From Xanthomonas hortorum pv. cynarae (lineage in GTDB: Bacteria > Pseudomonadota > Gammaproteobacteria > Xanthomonadales > Xanthomonadaceae), in the NCBI RefSeq assembly GCF_002939985.1, contig NZ_MDFM01000003.1:124001-188000 (forward strand): a DNA stretch of 64,000 nucleotides, written 5' to 3'. Below the pieces are notes generated by a model, which was given only the letters and a program-made list of their open reading frames with translations, made no database searches and was not told the DNA's origin. The position numbers were made by a program, and so were the translations under genes. This document shows positions 19,635 to 29,133 of this stretch, piece by piece. The first letter of the stretch is position 1. Every line of letters begins with the position of its first letter.

Positions 19635-20225
19635 ATGGCCGGACTTCGCATCATCAAGAAGTATCCCAATCGCCGTCTTTACGACACGGAAATTTCCAGC
19701 TACATCACCATAGAGGATGTGCGTCAGCTCATCATCGACGGCGAAGAATTCGAAGTACGCGACGCCAAGAGTGGCGAAGACCTCAGTCGCGCCGTATTGC
19801 TGCAGATCATTGCCGACCGCGAACAGGACGGCGAGCCGATGCTCTCCACCCAGTTGCTGAGTCAGATCATCCGTTTCTACGGCGACTCGCTGCAGGGCTT
19901 CATGGGCAACTACCTGGAGCGCAGCATGCAGGTGTTTCTGGATCAGCAGCAGCAGTTCCGCCAGCAGATGGGCAACCTGCTTGGGCAGACCCCGTGGGCA
20001 ATGATGAATCAGCTGACCGAGCGCAACCTGGAGTTGTGGCAGGAATTCCAGCGCAATTTCGGAGCCGGCTTCGGTCGTCCAGGTGGCCCTGGCATGCCGC
20101 CGACACCACCGGGCTCCACGGGTGTGGGCAGCGGCCCGATGGGGACCGGCACGCACAAGGGAACCGGTACACACGGCACGTCCAGCAACACGGGCACCAC
20201 CGGCAAGGCCCGCAATCGCGGCTGA
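19635..20225 (+). CDS. phaR: Polyhydroxyalkanoate synthesis regulator PhaR
   Basis: 196 aa. The N-terminal DNA-binding domain I-I-K-K-Y-P-N-R-R-L-Y-D-T is the hallmark of PhaR, a repressor that binds PHA granules and controls phasin genes. A Gln-rich helical segment follows (L-D-Q-Q-Q-Q-F-R-Q-Q-M), then a Gly/Thr-rich low-complexity tail (about 135-196). The ATG at 19635 gives the family N-terminus; a GTG 15 bases upstream is possible. Separated from phaB by a terminator, so probably its own transcript. Confidence 0.9.
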   Translation: MAGLRIIKKYPNRRLYDTEISSYITIEDVRQLIIDGEEFEVRDAKSGEDLSRAVLLQIIADREQDGEPMLSTQLLSQIIRFYGDSLQGFMGNYLERSMQVFLDQQQQFRQQMGNLLGQTPWAMMNQLTERNLELWQEFQRNFGAGFGRPGGPGMPPTPPGSTGVGSGPMGTGTHKGTGTHGTSSNTGTTGKARNRG

Positions 20226-20272
20226 AAGACGACTGCTGCGCGGGCGCGTGACACGCTGCCGGCGCAGCCAGA

Positions 20273-21253
20273 TCAGCGGCCGGCCTGCTCCGTGCAGGCC
20301 GAGCAGATCCGCTCCACGTGGTAGCCACGTGCACGCAGACGCTCTACCACGCCGTCGCTACCCAGCAGATGCAGCGTACCGACCACCACCAGCGTGGTTC
20401 CGCTGCCTTTACCTAGCCGTTGCTCCAGGAGCGGCACCCAACGCGCATTGCGCTCGACGTTGATGTCCTGATACAGCGCCGGGTATTGCCGACGCATGTC
20501 TTCGGCCATTTGCGTGGATAGCGTATGCACATCGCCATTGCGCCAGGCCGTGTGCAGCTGACGCACCTGATCGGTGGCCTCCGCCTCGTCCAGCGACTCT
20601 TCCAGCAACTGATGCTGCTCGGTGGGCGACATGCCATCGAGCATGGCGATCTGTTGTTCGGCCCGCTCCAGGCCATCGGCCGGTTTGCCCTTGGCCTGCG
20701 CCTGCTCCATCAGGTAATGATCCAGACCGGCGTTCGGGTCCATGCCTTGCCGGCTCATCTCGGCCAGGCTGATCGTCAAGGCGACAAACCAGGGCTCGAG
20801 TGGCTGCAGGGTGTCGAGCGACATGCCGTATTTGCGCGCGTAGGCGCTCAAGGCCTGCCAAGTTTTTGCATCGAGCGCGTCCTGCAACCGGCGCCCGTCG
20901 CTGCGCCTTGCCGCCTGCAGCATGCGGCCGGCCAGCTCCGGCGATTGCGCATCCGATGGCGGTAGTTCGAACACCAGCCGGTCGGCCTTGGCGAAGGCCT
21001 GCATGACGTCCGGCGACAGCGGGTAATCGCCGGGCTTGAGCACATGGAACGAGCCCAGCAGATACAACGTGCCGCCCTTGCCATCGACCTTCCACAACAA
21101 CGGCACTGGTGGTCCGGCCGCAGCCTCGCCGCCGGCACGCGCCCAGGTCGGTGCCACCGCCCCGCTCCACAGCGCCACGCAGATCAGTCCGCTGCTGCAC
21201 CATGTTGCAAGTCGGGTTCGCGCGCTTGTCTTTACCACGTCGATTTTCTCCAC
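20273..21253 (-). CDS. TraB/GumN family protein, exported
   Basis: 326 aa. A signal peptide spans about residues 1-40, ending A-W-A-R-A-like. The conserved G-S-F-H-V-L motif near the start of the mature protein and G-T-L-H-L-L-G-S-D-G near the C-terminus are the paired histidine motifs of the TraB/GumN family, thought to be metal-dependent hydrolases. Two conserved cysteines are near the end (C-S-A-C). The likely start is the GTG at 21253, one base after the stop of the upstream gene, so translation is probably coupled. Confidence 0.82.
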   Translation of the reverse strand: MEKIDVVKTSARTRLATWCSSGLICVALWSGAVAPTWARAGGEAAAGPPVPLLWKVDGKGGTLYLLGSFHVLKPGDYPLSPDVMQAFAKADRLVFELPPSDAQSPELAGRMLQAARRSDGRRLQDALDAKTWQALSAYARKYGMSLDTLQPLEPWFVALTISLAEMSRQGMDPNAGLDHYLMEQAQAKGKPADGLERAEQQIAMLDGMSPTEQHQLLEESLDEAEATDQVRQLHTAWRNGDVHTLSTQMAEDMRRQYPALYQDINVERNARWVPLLEQRLGKGSGTTLVVVGTLHLLGSDGVVERLRARGYHVERICSACTEQAGR

Positions 21254-21254
21254 G

Positions 21255-22193
21255 TCAGTGCGGCACCTTGTAAGCCTTCTCGCCCGCCGATACGGCCAGG
21301 TCGATACGGTTCTCCGGTGGCGGCAACAGACAGGTCGCGAACGGCGTAAACGCGCACGGCGGGGTGTAGGCGCGATTGAAGTCGATCACCACATGCCCGG
21401 AGGCATCGGCGACATCCAGATCCAGAAAGCGCCCGGCCGGGTAGCTCCCATGCCCGCTGGGACGGTCGGCGAACACCACGAACATCGGCCGCCCCGGTTC
21501 GCCGATGGTTTCCAGCCGATAGGGCTTGCCGTCGCGCTCGAATTCGACTGCCCCGGCGTTCGGCTGCTCGCTGCTGATGCCGACGATATCCACCATCGGG
21601 ATGGTCTTGCCGACATCGTTGGGCACGTAGCGTCCGCTGATACGCCAGGACGGATCGACTGGCCAGTATTCCAAACCGGCAAAGCCGGTGCGCGATGGTG
21701 CATCGGCATGCTTGACCCGCAGCGCATTGCGGTCGCCGCGACGGATCAGGCTCAACACGCCCTTGCCGTCATCGAAATGGATCAAGGTCGGCTGTGGGTC
21801 GTCATCGGAGTGGAAGCGGATCCTGCCGGTCAGCGGTTTGCCATCGACGGTCAGCGCTACGCCGCGCTCGGGCACGAACCAGACCGTGTTGGCCTCGGAG
21901 GACACCATGCCCATCTTGGGCGGCCCGACCGCCAGCTTGATGCCGCTGTCGGCACTGCTGCCGATGTAGTGCGCTTTCAGCGATAGCCAGTGCAGGCCGA
22001 CCAGACTGGTCCAGCCGTCTGGCGCACGCAGCTCTGCCAGGCGGGCTTCGCGCCAGGCGGCGTTGTCGGTCAGGAATGTCTTGTCCAGGGCGACGGGCGC
22101 CGCCGGCGGCGGTGCGTCTCGCCCGCACCCGGCCAGCGTCATGAACACCAGCATGCCGAGCAGCCAGCGTTTCCCCTTGTGCAACCCAGCCAT
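21255..22193 (-). CDS. DUF1684 lipoprotein
   Basis: 312 aa. Signal peptide with lipobox L-A-G-C, cysteine at about residue 23. The rest is a DUF1684 domain, recognised by the W-T-S-L-V-G-L-H-W-L block, R-Y-V-P-N-D region and the C-terminal F-N-R-A-Y-T-P-P-C-A-F motif. Function unknown. The start overlaps the mutL stop (TGATG), so it is co-translated with mutL and is part of the nnr-tsaE-amiC-mutL run. Confidence 0.82.
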   Translation of the reverse strand: MAGLHKGKRWLLGMLVFMTLAGCGRDAPPPAAPVALDKTFLTDNAAWREARLAELRAPDGWTSLVGLHWLSLKAHYIGSSADSGIKLAVGPPKMGMVSSEANTVWFVPERGVALTVDGKPLTGRIRFHSDDDPQPTLIHFDDGKGVLSLIRRGDRNALRVKHADAPSRTGFAGLEYWPVDPSWRISGRYVPNDVGKTIPMVDIVGISSEQPNAGAVEFERDGKPYRLETIGEPGRPMFVVFADRPSGHGSYPAGRFLDLDVADASGHVVIDFNRAYTPPCAFTPFATCLLPPPENRIDLAVSAGEKAYKVPH

Positions 22194-24055
22194 CAACGCC
22201 CCCTGAGAAACCAACGATCAATTTCGCCCAGCGTAAACCGTGCCCAGGTCGGTCGGCCATGGTTGCATTGGCCGGAGCGCTCGGTGGCTTCCATATCGCG
22301 CAGCAGCGCGTTCATTTCGGGGACGCTGAGGCGTCGATTCGCGCGCACTGCACCGTGACAGGCCATGGTCGACAGCAGCTCGTCGCGCGCAGTGGCGATG
22401 CGGCGGCTCTGACCGTGTTCGCGCAGGTCGCCGAGCACATCGCGCAGCAGCGCTTCCGGTTCGGCATTGGCCAGCAGCGCGGGAATGCTGCGCACATGCA
22501 GCGATTGCGGGCCGGCGCGGGTGATCTCGAAGCCCAGGCTGGCCAGCGTATCGGCTTCGCGCTCGGCGGTGTCGGCTTCGCGCTCGCCTACTGCCAGCGT
22601 CATCGGCACCAGCAGCGGCTGCGCGTGCAGACCGATGCTGTCGTGCGCGTTCTTGAGCCGTTCGTAACCGATGCGTTCGTGCGCGGCGTGCATATCCACC
22701 ACGATCAAGCCCTCGGCGTTTTCGGCAAGGATGTAGATGCCGTGCAATTGCGCAACCGCATAGCCGAGCGGCGGAACACCGCTGTCGTGCGAAGTCGCCG
22801 GCAAGCCGGTGCCGGAGAAGGTTTGCATGGCCGCGGACTGCTGCTGTGCGCTGCCCGATGGCGGCGCGTACAGCGCGCTGTACGCGGCGCGCGCTTCATC
22901 CACGCGCAGGCCCAAGGGTGTTTGCGATGGCGTCCAGTTGCCGTAGCCGGTGCCGCCACCACTGCCGGTTGCGCCACCGTAGTTCGGAGTGTTGGCCATC
23001 CCACTCGGTGCAGCACCTGTATCGCTGGTGCCTTCCGTGCCGATGCTATTTGGCATCGCGCCGGCACGCGTGTGCGCCAGCGCATCCTGCAAGGTGCGAT
23101 ACACAAAATCGTGGATCAGCCGCGCCTCGCGGAAGCGCACCTCATGCTTGGCCGGGTGCACGTTGACGTCCACGCGCGCCGGGTCCAGTTCCAGAAACAA
23201 CACATACGCCGGCTGGCGGCCATGGAACAGCACATCGCCATAGGCCATCTTCACCGCATGCGCCACGCTGCGATCGCGCACCGAACGGCCGTTGACGTAG
23301 AGATATTGCTGGTCGGTACTGGCGCGGGAGTAATGCGGTTGCGCGACCCAACCATGCAGCCGCAGACCGGCGCCGCTGTGATCCACGCGCAAGGCCTGCC
23401 GGGTGAAATCCTCGCCCAGCGTTTCGCCAAGACGCGCATCCGAATACAGATCGCCCGGCTTGTAGCGGCGCGAGGGTTTGCCGTTATGCGCCACGCGCAA
23501 TTCCACATCCGGCCGCGCCAGTGCCAACGAGCGCAGCCACTCTTCGATATGCCCGAGCTCGGTACGCTCGGCGCGCAGGAACTTGCGCCGCGCGGGGACG
23601 TTGTAGAACAGCTCGCGCACTTCCACCGTAGTGCCCGGCGCATGCGCACGCGGCGTCACTTCGCCCAGGCGGCCGCCTTCGATTTCCAACGCGGAGCCAT
23701 GTTCGGCATCGTGGCGGCGCGAGACCAGGGTGAAGCGGCTGACCGAGGCGATCGACGGCAGGGCTTCACCGCGAAAACCGAGCGTGGCTACGGTTTCCAG
23801 ATCGTCCAGCGAGGCGATCTTGCTGGTGGCATGCCGCGACACCGCCAACGGCAGTTCGTCCGGCGGGATGCCGCCGCCGTTGTCGCGGATACGGATCAGG
23901 CGCACGCCGCCTTCTTCGAGCTCGATATCCACGCGGGTGGCGCCGGCATCGAGCGCATTTTCGACCAGCTCCTTGACCACCGATGCAGGCCGCTCGACCA
24001 CTTCGCCGGCGGCAATCTGGTTGATCAGGATGTCGGGCAGCTGACGAATCGCCAT
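22193..24055 (-). CDS. mutL: DNA mismatch repair protein MutL
   Basis: 620 aa. The N-terminal GHKL ATPase shows [17 protein letters not shown] and G-F-R-G-E-A-L motifs. A Gly/Ser/Pro-rich linker spans about 340-420. The C-terminal dimerisation domain has D454-M-H-A-X2-E-X4-E465, close to the endonuclease motif D-Q-H-A-X2-E-X4-E, plus A-C-H-G-A-V-R-A and C-N-H-G-R-P, which fit a nicking-competent MutL unlike that of E. coli. The ATG at 24055 starts the conserved N-terminus. Follows amiC, as in many gamma-proteobacteria. Confidence 0.95.
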   Translation of the reverse strand: MAIRQLPDILINQIAAGEVVERPASVVKELVENALDAGATRVDIELEEGGVRLIRIRDNGGGIPPDELPLAVSRHATSKIASLDDLETVATLGFRGEALPSIASVSRFTLVSRRHDAEHGSALEIEGGRLGEVTPRAHAPGTTVEVRELFYNVPARRKFLRAERTELGHIEEWLRSLALARPDVELRVAHNGKPSRRYKPGDLYSDARLGETLGEDFTRQALRVDHSGAGLRLHGWVAQPHYSRASTDQQYLYVNGRSVRDRSVAHAVKMAYGDVLFHGRQPAYVLFLELDPARVDVNVHPAKHEVRFREARLIHDFVYRTLQDALAHTRAGAMPNSIGTEGTSDTGAAPSGMANTPNYGGATGSGGGTGYGNWTPSQTPLGLRVDEARAAYSALYAPPSGSAQQQSAAMQTFSGTGLPATSHDSGVPPLGYAVAQLHGIYILAENAEGLIVVDMHAAHERIGYERLKNAHDSIGLHAQPLLVPMTLAVGEREADTAEREADTLASLGFEITRAGPQSLHVRSIPALLANAEPEALLRDVLGDLREHGQSRRIATARDELLSTMACHGAVRANRRLSVPEMNALLRDMEATERSGQCNHGRPTWARFTLGEIDRWFLRGR

Positions 24056-24192
24056 CAGCGCAGGCACTCGCGCTGGTCGCAAACTGGGAAGCGCATCGAG
24101 GGTGTAGCAAGCAAGACAGACGTCGGCACGGCAATCCGGCGGCGCGCAGGCGCCGTCATCAAGGAATCAGTGCGCAATGATAGCCGAGCGGG

Positions 24193-25932
24193 TCAGCGAC
24201 TACCGCCGGCCACGGTGCCGGCGCTTGCATCGGCTTCGGCCTGCGCACGCGCGGCGAACAGCGTGCCCGGTGGCGGCTGGCGGGTGAAGAAGGTATCGAT
24301 GCCATCCAGCACGGCCGAGGCGATCTTGCGCTGGTAGGCCGGATCGATCAGGCGACGCTCTTCATCCGGATTGGAAATGAAGGCGGTTTCCACCAGCATC
24401 GCCGGCATGTCCGAGGTCCGCAGTACCGCGAAGTTGGCGCGTTCCAGAAACGGCTTGTGGTTGTTGCCGATCCGCTTGAGCCCGCCCAGCACATGGGCGG
24501 CAGCATCTTCGGAAGCCTTCATGTGGCCGCTTTGCGCCAGATCCAGCAACACGTTGGCAAGCGTGCTTTCGGTTTGCTGCAGGCGCACGCCACCGACCAG
24601 GTCGGCAGCATTTTCCTTGTCGGCCAACCAGCGCGCGCGCTGCGAGGAGGCACCCTTGGTCGACAGCACGTAGACCGATGAGCCGGTTGCACTGCGATTT
24701 TCTGCGGCATCGGCGTGGATCGAGATGAAGATGTCGGCCTTGGCGGCACGGGCTTTTTGCGCGCGCATCGGCAGCGGAATGAACACGTCGGTGTCGCGCG
24801 TCATGTACGCCTTCATGCCGGGCGTGGCGTTGATCTGGCGCGCCAGTTCGCGGCCGACCGCCAGGGTGACGTCTTTTTCGCGCTTGCCGGTCGGGCCCAT
24901 CGCACCCGGGTCCTGGCCACCGTGGCCGGGATCGATTGCCACGATCAACGGGCGCATGCCCGGCGCCATCTTGATCCGCGAGGCTTCGCTGGGAAGTACC
25001 GGGCGCGGCGGGATATCGTCGCTGTCTGTGCCCGCAACCACGCCTGACGCCGCGTTCGGCATGGCTGCCGCGGTGTTGCCGGGTGCAACGCCCATCGGCG
25101 CAGTGGCACCGTTCAAGATCGCAGCGGGCGATGCGCTACCGCCAGTCATCGGCACGCCTGTGGGTGCATTGGCAGTGGTGACCGTGACGCGATTGGGCGT
25201 ATTGCTGCCGGCGCTTGCCGGCATAGCCGTACTGGTCGTCACCGCGCTCGTGGCAACGCCGGGACGCGGCGTCGGCACGCCAGTGGCGACCGTTGTCGGA
25301 ACGGGTGCCGTTGTGACGGTAGGCATGGCCGATGCAGGCACGTACGGTGCTGGTGCTGGTGCTGGTGCCTGCGGCGGTGGCGCGGATGAGGCGCGCTGCG
25401 CAGATGCAGCCAAGGCTGCAGTCGCACGCGCTGCCTCGGCCTGTGCATTCACCGGCTGCGCAGTGACCGGGCGCGGCGCCGGCATTGCCGTAGGCGCTGC
25501 CGTCGTGGTGGCGGCCGTGGACGCAACCGGCGTCGGATCGCCCGGCCACTCGATCACCAAGGTCGAGGCACTGCCCAGCGTCTGCATCTGCGGCTTCAGC
25601 GGCGTAACCGGCGTTGCCAGCTCGAACACCACCCGGAACGTCCCCGGCACCGGCTGGCCAGTGCGCACCGAAGTCACCAGACCGGCAGCGCCAGGCAGCT
25701 TGAGACCGCGCACGCCCGCAGAATCGGGGAAATCCACCACTAACCGATTGGGGTTGGCCAACGACAGCGTCTTGAAGCCGCCGCTGCCGGCAAGCTGAAT
25801 CTCGGCGCGCGTGCCGGTTGCACCGGTGCTGACACCAACGCTCTTGATTTCGCCGGCCCACGCAGCAAAAACCGCCAGGCTCAGGCTGGCGGTCAGGGCG
25901 GAAACACAGAACTGGCGGATCCCCGGTGTCAT
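24193..25932 (-). CDS. amiC: N-acetylmuramoyl-L-alanine amidase (AmiC-type)
   Basis: 579 aa periplasmic cell-separation amidase. A signal peptide (about 1-27) is followed by an AMIN domain (about 28-130), then a long Ala/Pro/Thr/Val low-complexity linker (about 135-320), then a zinc amidase domain. Zinc and catalytic residues are in D-P-G-H-G-G, R-E-K-D, S-I-H-A-D and V-E-T-A-F-I-S-N. The A-F-I-S-N end and a helix inserted after S-I-H-A-D agree with EnvC/NlpD-regulated amidases. The linker is far longer than in E. coli AmiC, so total length exceeds the family's usual 420-450 aa. Confidence 0.93.
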   Translation of the reverse strand: MTPGIRQFCVSALTASLSLAVFAAWAGEIKSVGVSTGATGTRAEIQLAGSGGFKTLSLANPNRLVVDFPDSAGVRGLKLPGAAGLVTSVRTGQPVPGTFRVVFELATPVTPLKPQMQTLGSASTLVIEWPGDPTPVASTAATTTAAPTAMPAPRPVTAQPVNAQAEAARATAALAASAQRASSAPPPQAPAPAPAPYVPASAMPTVTTAPVPTTVATGVPTPRPGVATSAVTTSTAMPASAGSNTPNRVTVTTANAPTGVPMTGGSASPAAILNGATAPMGVAPGNTAAAMPNAASGVVAGTDSDDIPPRPVLPSEASRIKMAPGMRPLIVAIDPGHGGQDPGAMGPTGKREKDVTLAVGRELARQINATPGMKAYMTRDTDVFIPLPMRAQKARAAKADIFISIHADAAENRSATGSSVYVLSTKGASSQRARWLADKENAADLVGGVRLQQTESTLANVLLDLAQSGHMKASEDAAAHVLGGLKRIGNNHKPFLERANFAVLRTSDMPAMLVETAFISNPDEERRLIDPAYQRKIASAVLDGIDTFFTRQPPPGTLFAARAQAEADASAGTVAGGSR

Positions 25933-26002
25933 GGGGCTGGATTCAATCACCCAATAGTGTCAATTGCAAGGTGATTTCCCTTAATAATCCACAACCTGGC
26001 GT

Positions 26003-26503
26003 TCATTGTTCTTGTGAGCCGACAGAAAGCGCCTGCAACTCAGGGTGCTGTGCCAGACGTGCCAGCCAGCCGCGTCCGGTTTCGCTACGGCCCAGCAGCG
26101 TGACGCTGCGACCCTCGCCTTCAACGGCCAGTTCCACGTCCAGATCCACCGGCGGCAGTGCGCCTGCGCCACGTTCCGGCCATTCGACCAGCCACAGGCT
26201 CGCGCTGCCCTCGTCGAGCCCGAGAAAGTCCAATTCGCCGGCATGCCCGATACGGTACAGATCCAGATGCCAGGCCTCATCACCAGTGCTGAGCGGATAG
26301 CGCTCGACCAAGGTGTAGGTGGGACTGCGGATCGGCCCGGTAACGCCGAGTGCGCGCAACAGCGCGCGCGCCAGGGTGGATTTGCCGGCGCCGAGATCGC
26401 CATGTAGCTGCACCATCGCAGTCGTGGGGCGCACTGCGGCCAGGGCCTGACCCAGGGTTTCGGTGGCCTGCGCATCGACCAGTTGTGCGGTGAGTTGGCT
26501 CAT
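26003..26503 (-). CDS. tsaE: tRNA threonylcarbamoyladenosine biosynthesis ATPase TsaE
   Basis: 166 aa. The P-loop G-D-L-G-A-G-K-S-T, the S-P-T-Y-T-L-V segment and the H-L-D-L-Y-R box define TsaE, the ATPase that works with TsaB and TsaD to make t6A37 on ANN-decoding tRNAs. The start overlaps the nnr stop (ATGA). The adjacency nnr-tsaE-ami-mutL is conserved in gamma-proteobacteria. Confidence 0.95.
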   Translation of the reverse strand: MSQLTAQLVDAQATETLGQALAAVRPTTAMVQLHGDLGAGKSTLARALLRALGVTGPIRSPTYTLVERYPLSTGDEAWHLDLYRIGHAGELDFLGLDEGSASLWLVEWPERGAGALPPVDLDVELAVEGEGRSVTLLGRSETGRGWLARLAQHPELQALSVGSQEQ

Positions 26504-27987
26504 GCAATGGCTCCGGCGTTGGCGAGGCGGCGCAGTTCGGGTAACAAATCCGTTGGCAGCAGGCCGCGCTCGCCATCGCGCGCGGCTGCGTCGCCAGCGC
26601 AGGCATGCAACAAGGCGCCCAGGCTGGCGGCATCGAACGGCGACCAACCCTGCGCCAGCAAGGCGGCGATCACGCCGGTCAGCAGATCGCCCATGCCGCC
26701 CACCGCCATGCCCGGATTGCCCGCGTCGATGATGCGGGGCACGGCATGCGGCGCCGCGATCACGCTGCCGGCGCCTTTCAGCACCACAACCGCGTCGAAG
26801 CGCTTGGCCAAGGCGTCTGCGGCGGCCAGACGGTCGCGCTGGACGTGTGCGGTGGACAGGCCAAGCAAACGGCCGGCCTCGCCGGGATGCGGGGTCAACA
26901 CACGTGGCCCGCGGCTCGGCACTGCGTTGGCAGCCAGCAGATTCAGGCCGTCGGCATCGATGACGACCGCAGCATCCGAGGCCAGCACCGCATGCCACAA
27001 CGCCTGCGCCCAGGCGTCCTGACCCAGGCCCGGCCCCAGTGCGACCACGTCGGCCGCATCGGCCAGTGCGGCGATCTCGTCATCGGCCTGCACCGCGCGC
27101 ACCATCGCTTCCGGGCAGCGCGCCAGCAGTGGCGCAACGTGCTCGGCGCGGGTGGCGACCTGCACCAACCCTGCCCCGCTGCGCAAGGCCGCTTCGGCCG
27201 TCAGCATGATCGCGCCGCCGCTGCCAAGATTGCCGCCAACACAAAGCACCCGCCCGGATTCGCCCTTGTGCGTATTGCGTCGGCGCGGCCGCAACTGCGC
27301 GGCCAAGGCGTCGATATCCCAACTATGCGCAGCCGGCGCCAATCCATCGAACGCGGCATCCGGCACCTCAAGCGAGGCAATCGCGCACTCGCCGGCATGC
27401 TCCAGCGCATCGCCGGTGTACAGCCCGATATGCGGCACGATGAACTGCAAGGTGACCTCTGCGCGCACCGCCGCATCGAAGGCCACGCCGTGATCGGCAT
27501 CGATGCCGCTGGGCACATCCAGCGCGAACACCGGCACGCCGGCTGCGTTGATGGCCTCGATCAATGACGCGGTGTCAGCATCCGGCGCACGGTTGAGGCC
27601 GATGCCGAACAGCGCATCGACGATCACATCGGCCTGCGCCAGCGGAGACGGAAACAATGCGATCGCGCCACCAACGCCCAGGTAATCGGTGCAGGCCCGC
27701 TGTGCCAGCGCCGAGGCCGGGCCGTGCCCTGGAAGATGCACCACCCGCACATCACGCCCGGCCCGCTGCGCCAGGCGCGCCAGTACATAGCCATCGCCAC
27801 CGTTGTTGCCGGTGCCGCACACCACCACGATGCGGCGCGCTTGCGGCCAGCGCTCCAGCAGGTACTGCCAGGCGGCCTGCCCGGCGCGTTGCATCAACAA
27901 ATAGCCATCGCCACCGAGCAGCGCGGTGGCCTGCGCATCCAACCTGCGCGCGGCGGTGGTGTCGTAAAGATCGAGCGGTACGTACAT
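26500..27987 (-). CDS. nnr: Bifunctional NAD(P)H-hydrate epimerase/dehydratase
   Basis: 495 aa. The N-terminal YjeF epimerase domain (about 1-215) has G-T-G-N-N-G-G-D-G and D-V-P-S-G-I-D; the C-terminal ADP-dependent dehydratase domain (about 225-495) has G-S-G-G-A-I-M-L-T, the H-P-G-E motif and N-P-G-M-A-V-G-G-M-G-D-L-L-T-G. Together they repair NADHX and NADPHX. First gene of the tsaE-amiC-mutL run. The ATG at 27987 is only 24 bp from the divergent queG start, so promoters must overlap. Confidence 0.95.
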   Translation of the reverse strand: MYVPLDLYDTTAARRLDAQATALLGGDGYLLMQRAGQAAWQYLLERWPQARRIVVVCGTGNNGGDGYVLARLAQRAGRDVRVVHLPGHGPASALAQRACTDYLGVGGAIALFPSPLAQADVIVDALFGIGLNRAPDADTASLIEAINAAGVPVFALDVPSGIDADHGVAFDAAVRAEVTLQFIVPHIGLYTGDALEHAGECAIASLEVPDAAFDGLAPAAHSWDIDALAAQLRPRRRNTHKGESGRVLCVGGNLGSGGAIMLTAEAALRSGAGLVQVATRAEHVAPLLARCPEAMVRAVQADDEIAALADAADVVALGPGLGQDAWAQALWHAVLASDAAVVIDADGLNLLAANAVPSRGPRVLTPHPGEAGRLLGLSTAHVQRDRLAAADALAKRFDAVVVLKGAGSVIAAPHAVPRIIDAGNPGMAVGGMGDLLTGVIAALLAQGWSPFDAASLGALLHACAGDAAARDGERGLLPTDLLPELRRLANAGAIA

Positions 27988-28011
27988 GCCGGGAATTCTA
28001 TACTTGTCGCC

Positions 28012-29079
28012 ATGTCTGCCGTCCTCGCCCGCCCCGACCCCACCGACGCTGCCGCGCGCATCCGTGCGCTTGCGCGCGAGGCCGGCTTTCAACGTTGCGG
28101 CATCACCGGCATCGAACTGGGCGAAGACGAGGTACATCTGCGCAGCTGGCTGGAAGAAGGCCTGTACGGGACCATGCACTGGATGGCCCAGCACGGCGAC
28201 AAGCGTTCGCGCCCGCAGGAACTGGTGCCCGGCACCTTGCGCGTGTTGTCGGTGGGCATGGACTACGGCCGCAAGGACGACACCGAAGCCTGGAACACCT
28301 TGCACGACGGCCGCCGCGCCTATGTGGCGCGATATGCGCTGGGGCGCGATTACCACAAGCTGATGCGCAACCGGCTGCAGAAACTGGCCGAGCGCATCCA
28401 GGGCGAAGTCGGCGCGTTCGGCTATCGCGTATTCGTCGATTCCGCACCGGTGCTGGAGCGCGCATTGGCGCGCAACGCCGGGCTGGGCTGGATCGGCAAA
28501 CACACCTGCCTGATCGATCGCAATGGCGGTTCATGGTTTTTTCTGGGCGAGATCTACCTCGATCTGCCGCTGCCCATCGATACCCCGGCCACTGCGCATT
28601 GCGGCACCTGCACGCGCTGCATCGACATCTGCCCGACCCAGGCCATTATCGCCCCACACCGGCTGGATGCGCGCCGCTGCATTGCCTATCTCACCATCGA
28701 ACACGACGGCGCCATTCCTGAGGAAATGCGCAAGCCGATCGGCAACCGCATCTTCGGCTGCGACGACTGCCAGCTGATCTGTCCGTGGAACAAGTTCGCC
28801 CAACGCACCGACGAAGCCGATTTTCGTGCCCGCAACGACCTGGATGTGGCGACGCTGCCGCAGCTGTTTGCATGGGACACGGACGAGTTCCTGCGCCGTA
28901 CCGAGGGCAGCCCGATCCGCCGCAGCGGCCACGAACGCTGGCTGCGCAATATCGCAGTGGGGCTGGGTAATGCGCCTGGCACGCCGGAGGTGTTGGCGGC
29001 ACTGGAAGCCCGTCGCAACGACGATTCGGAACTGGTACGCGAACACGTGGGTTGGGCGCTGGCGCAACACGGCCTGTGA
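28012..29079 (+). CDS. queG: Epoxyqueuosine reductase QueG
   Basis: 355 aa. Cobalamin-dependent iron-sulfur enzyme for the last step of queuosine synthesis on tRNA. Two [4Fe-4S] clusters are indicated by C-G-T-C-T-R-C-I-D-I-C-P and C-D-D-C-Q-L-I-C-P-W-N. The D-S-A-P-V-L-E-R-A-L-A segment is the conserved catalytic region, and a HEAT-like C-terminal repeat binds tRNA. The ATG at 28012 begins just before the conserved core. Confidence 0.95.
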   Translation: MSAVLARPDPTDAAARIRALAREAGFQRCGITGIELGEDEVHLRSWLEEGLYGTMHWMAQHGDKRSRPQELVPGTLRVLSVGMDYGRKDDTEAWNTLHDGRRAYVARYALGRDYHKLMRNRLQKLAERIQGEVGAFGYRVFVDSAPVLERALARNAGLGWIGKHTCLIDRNGGSWFFLGEIYLDLPLPIDTPATAHCGTCTRCIDICPTQAIIAPHRLDARRCIAYLTIEHDGAIPEEMRKPIGNRIFGCDDCQLICPWNKFAQRTDEADFRARNDLDVATLPQLFAWDTDEFLRRTEGSPIRRSGHERWLRNIAVGLGNAPGTPEVLAALEARRNDDSELVREHVGWALAQHGL

Positions 29080-29133
29080 GCGTCCGCGAGATGCACTCAC
29101 GCATGCGCATCGCCGCTGCGGGATAATGCCGCG

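Noticed and set aside
22259-24337. 692-codon open frame opposite mutL
   Set aside because: Antisense shadow of a conserved gene caused by high third-position GC; no recognisable domain.
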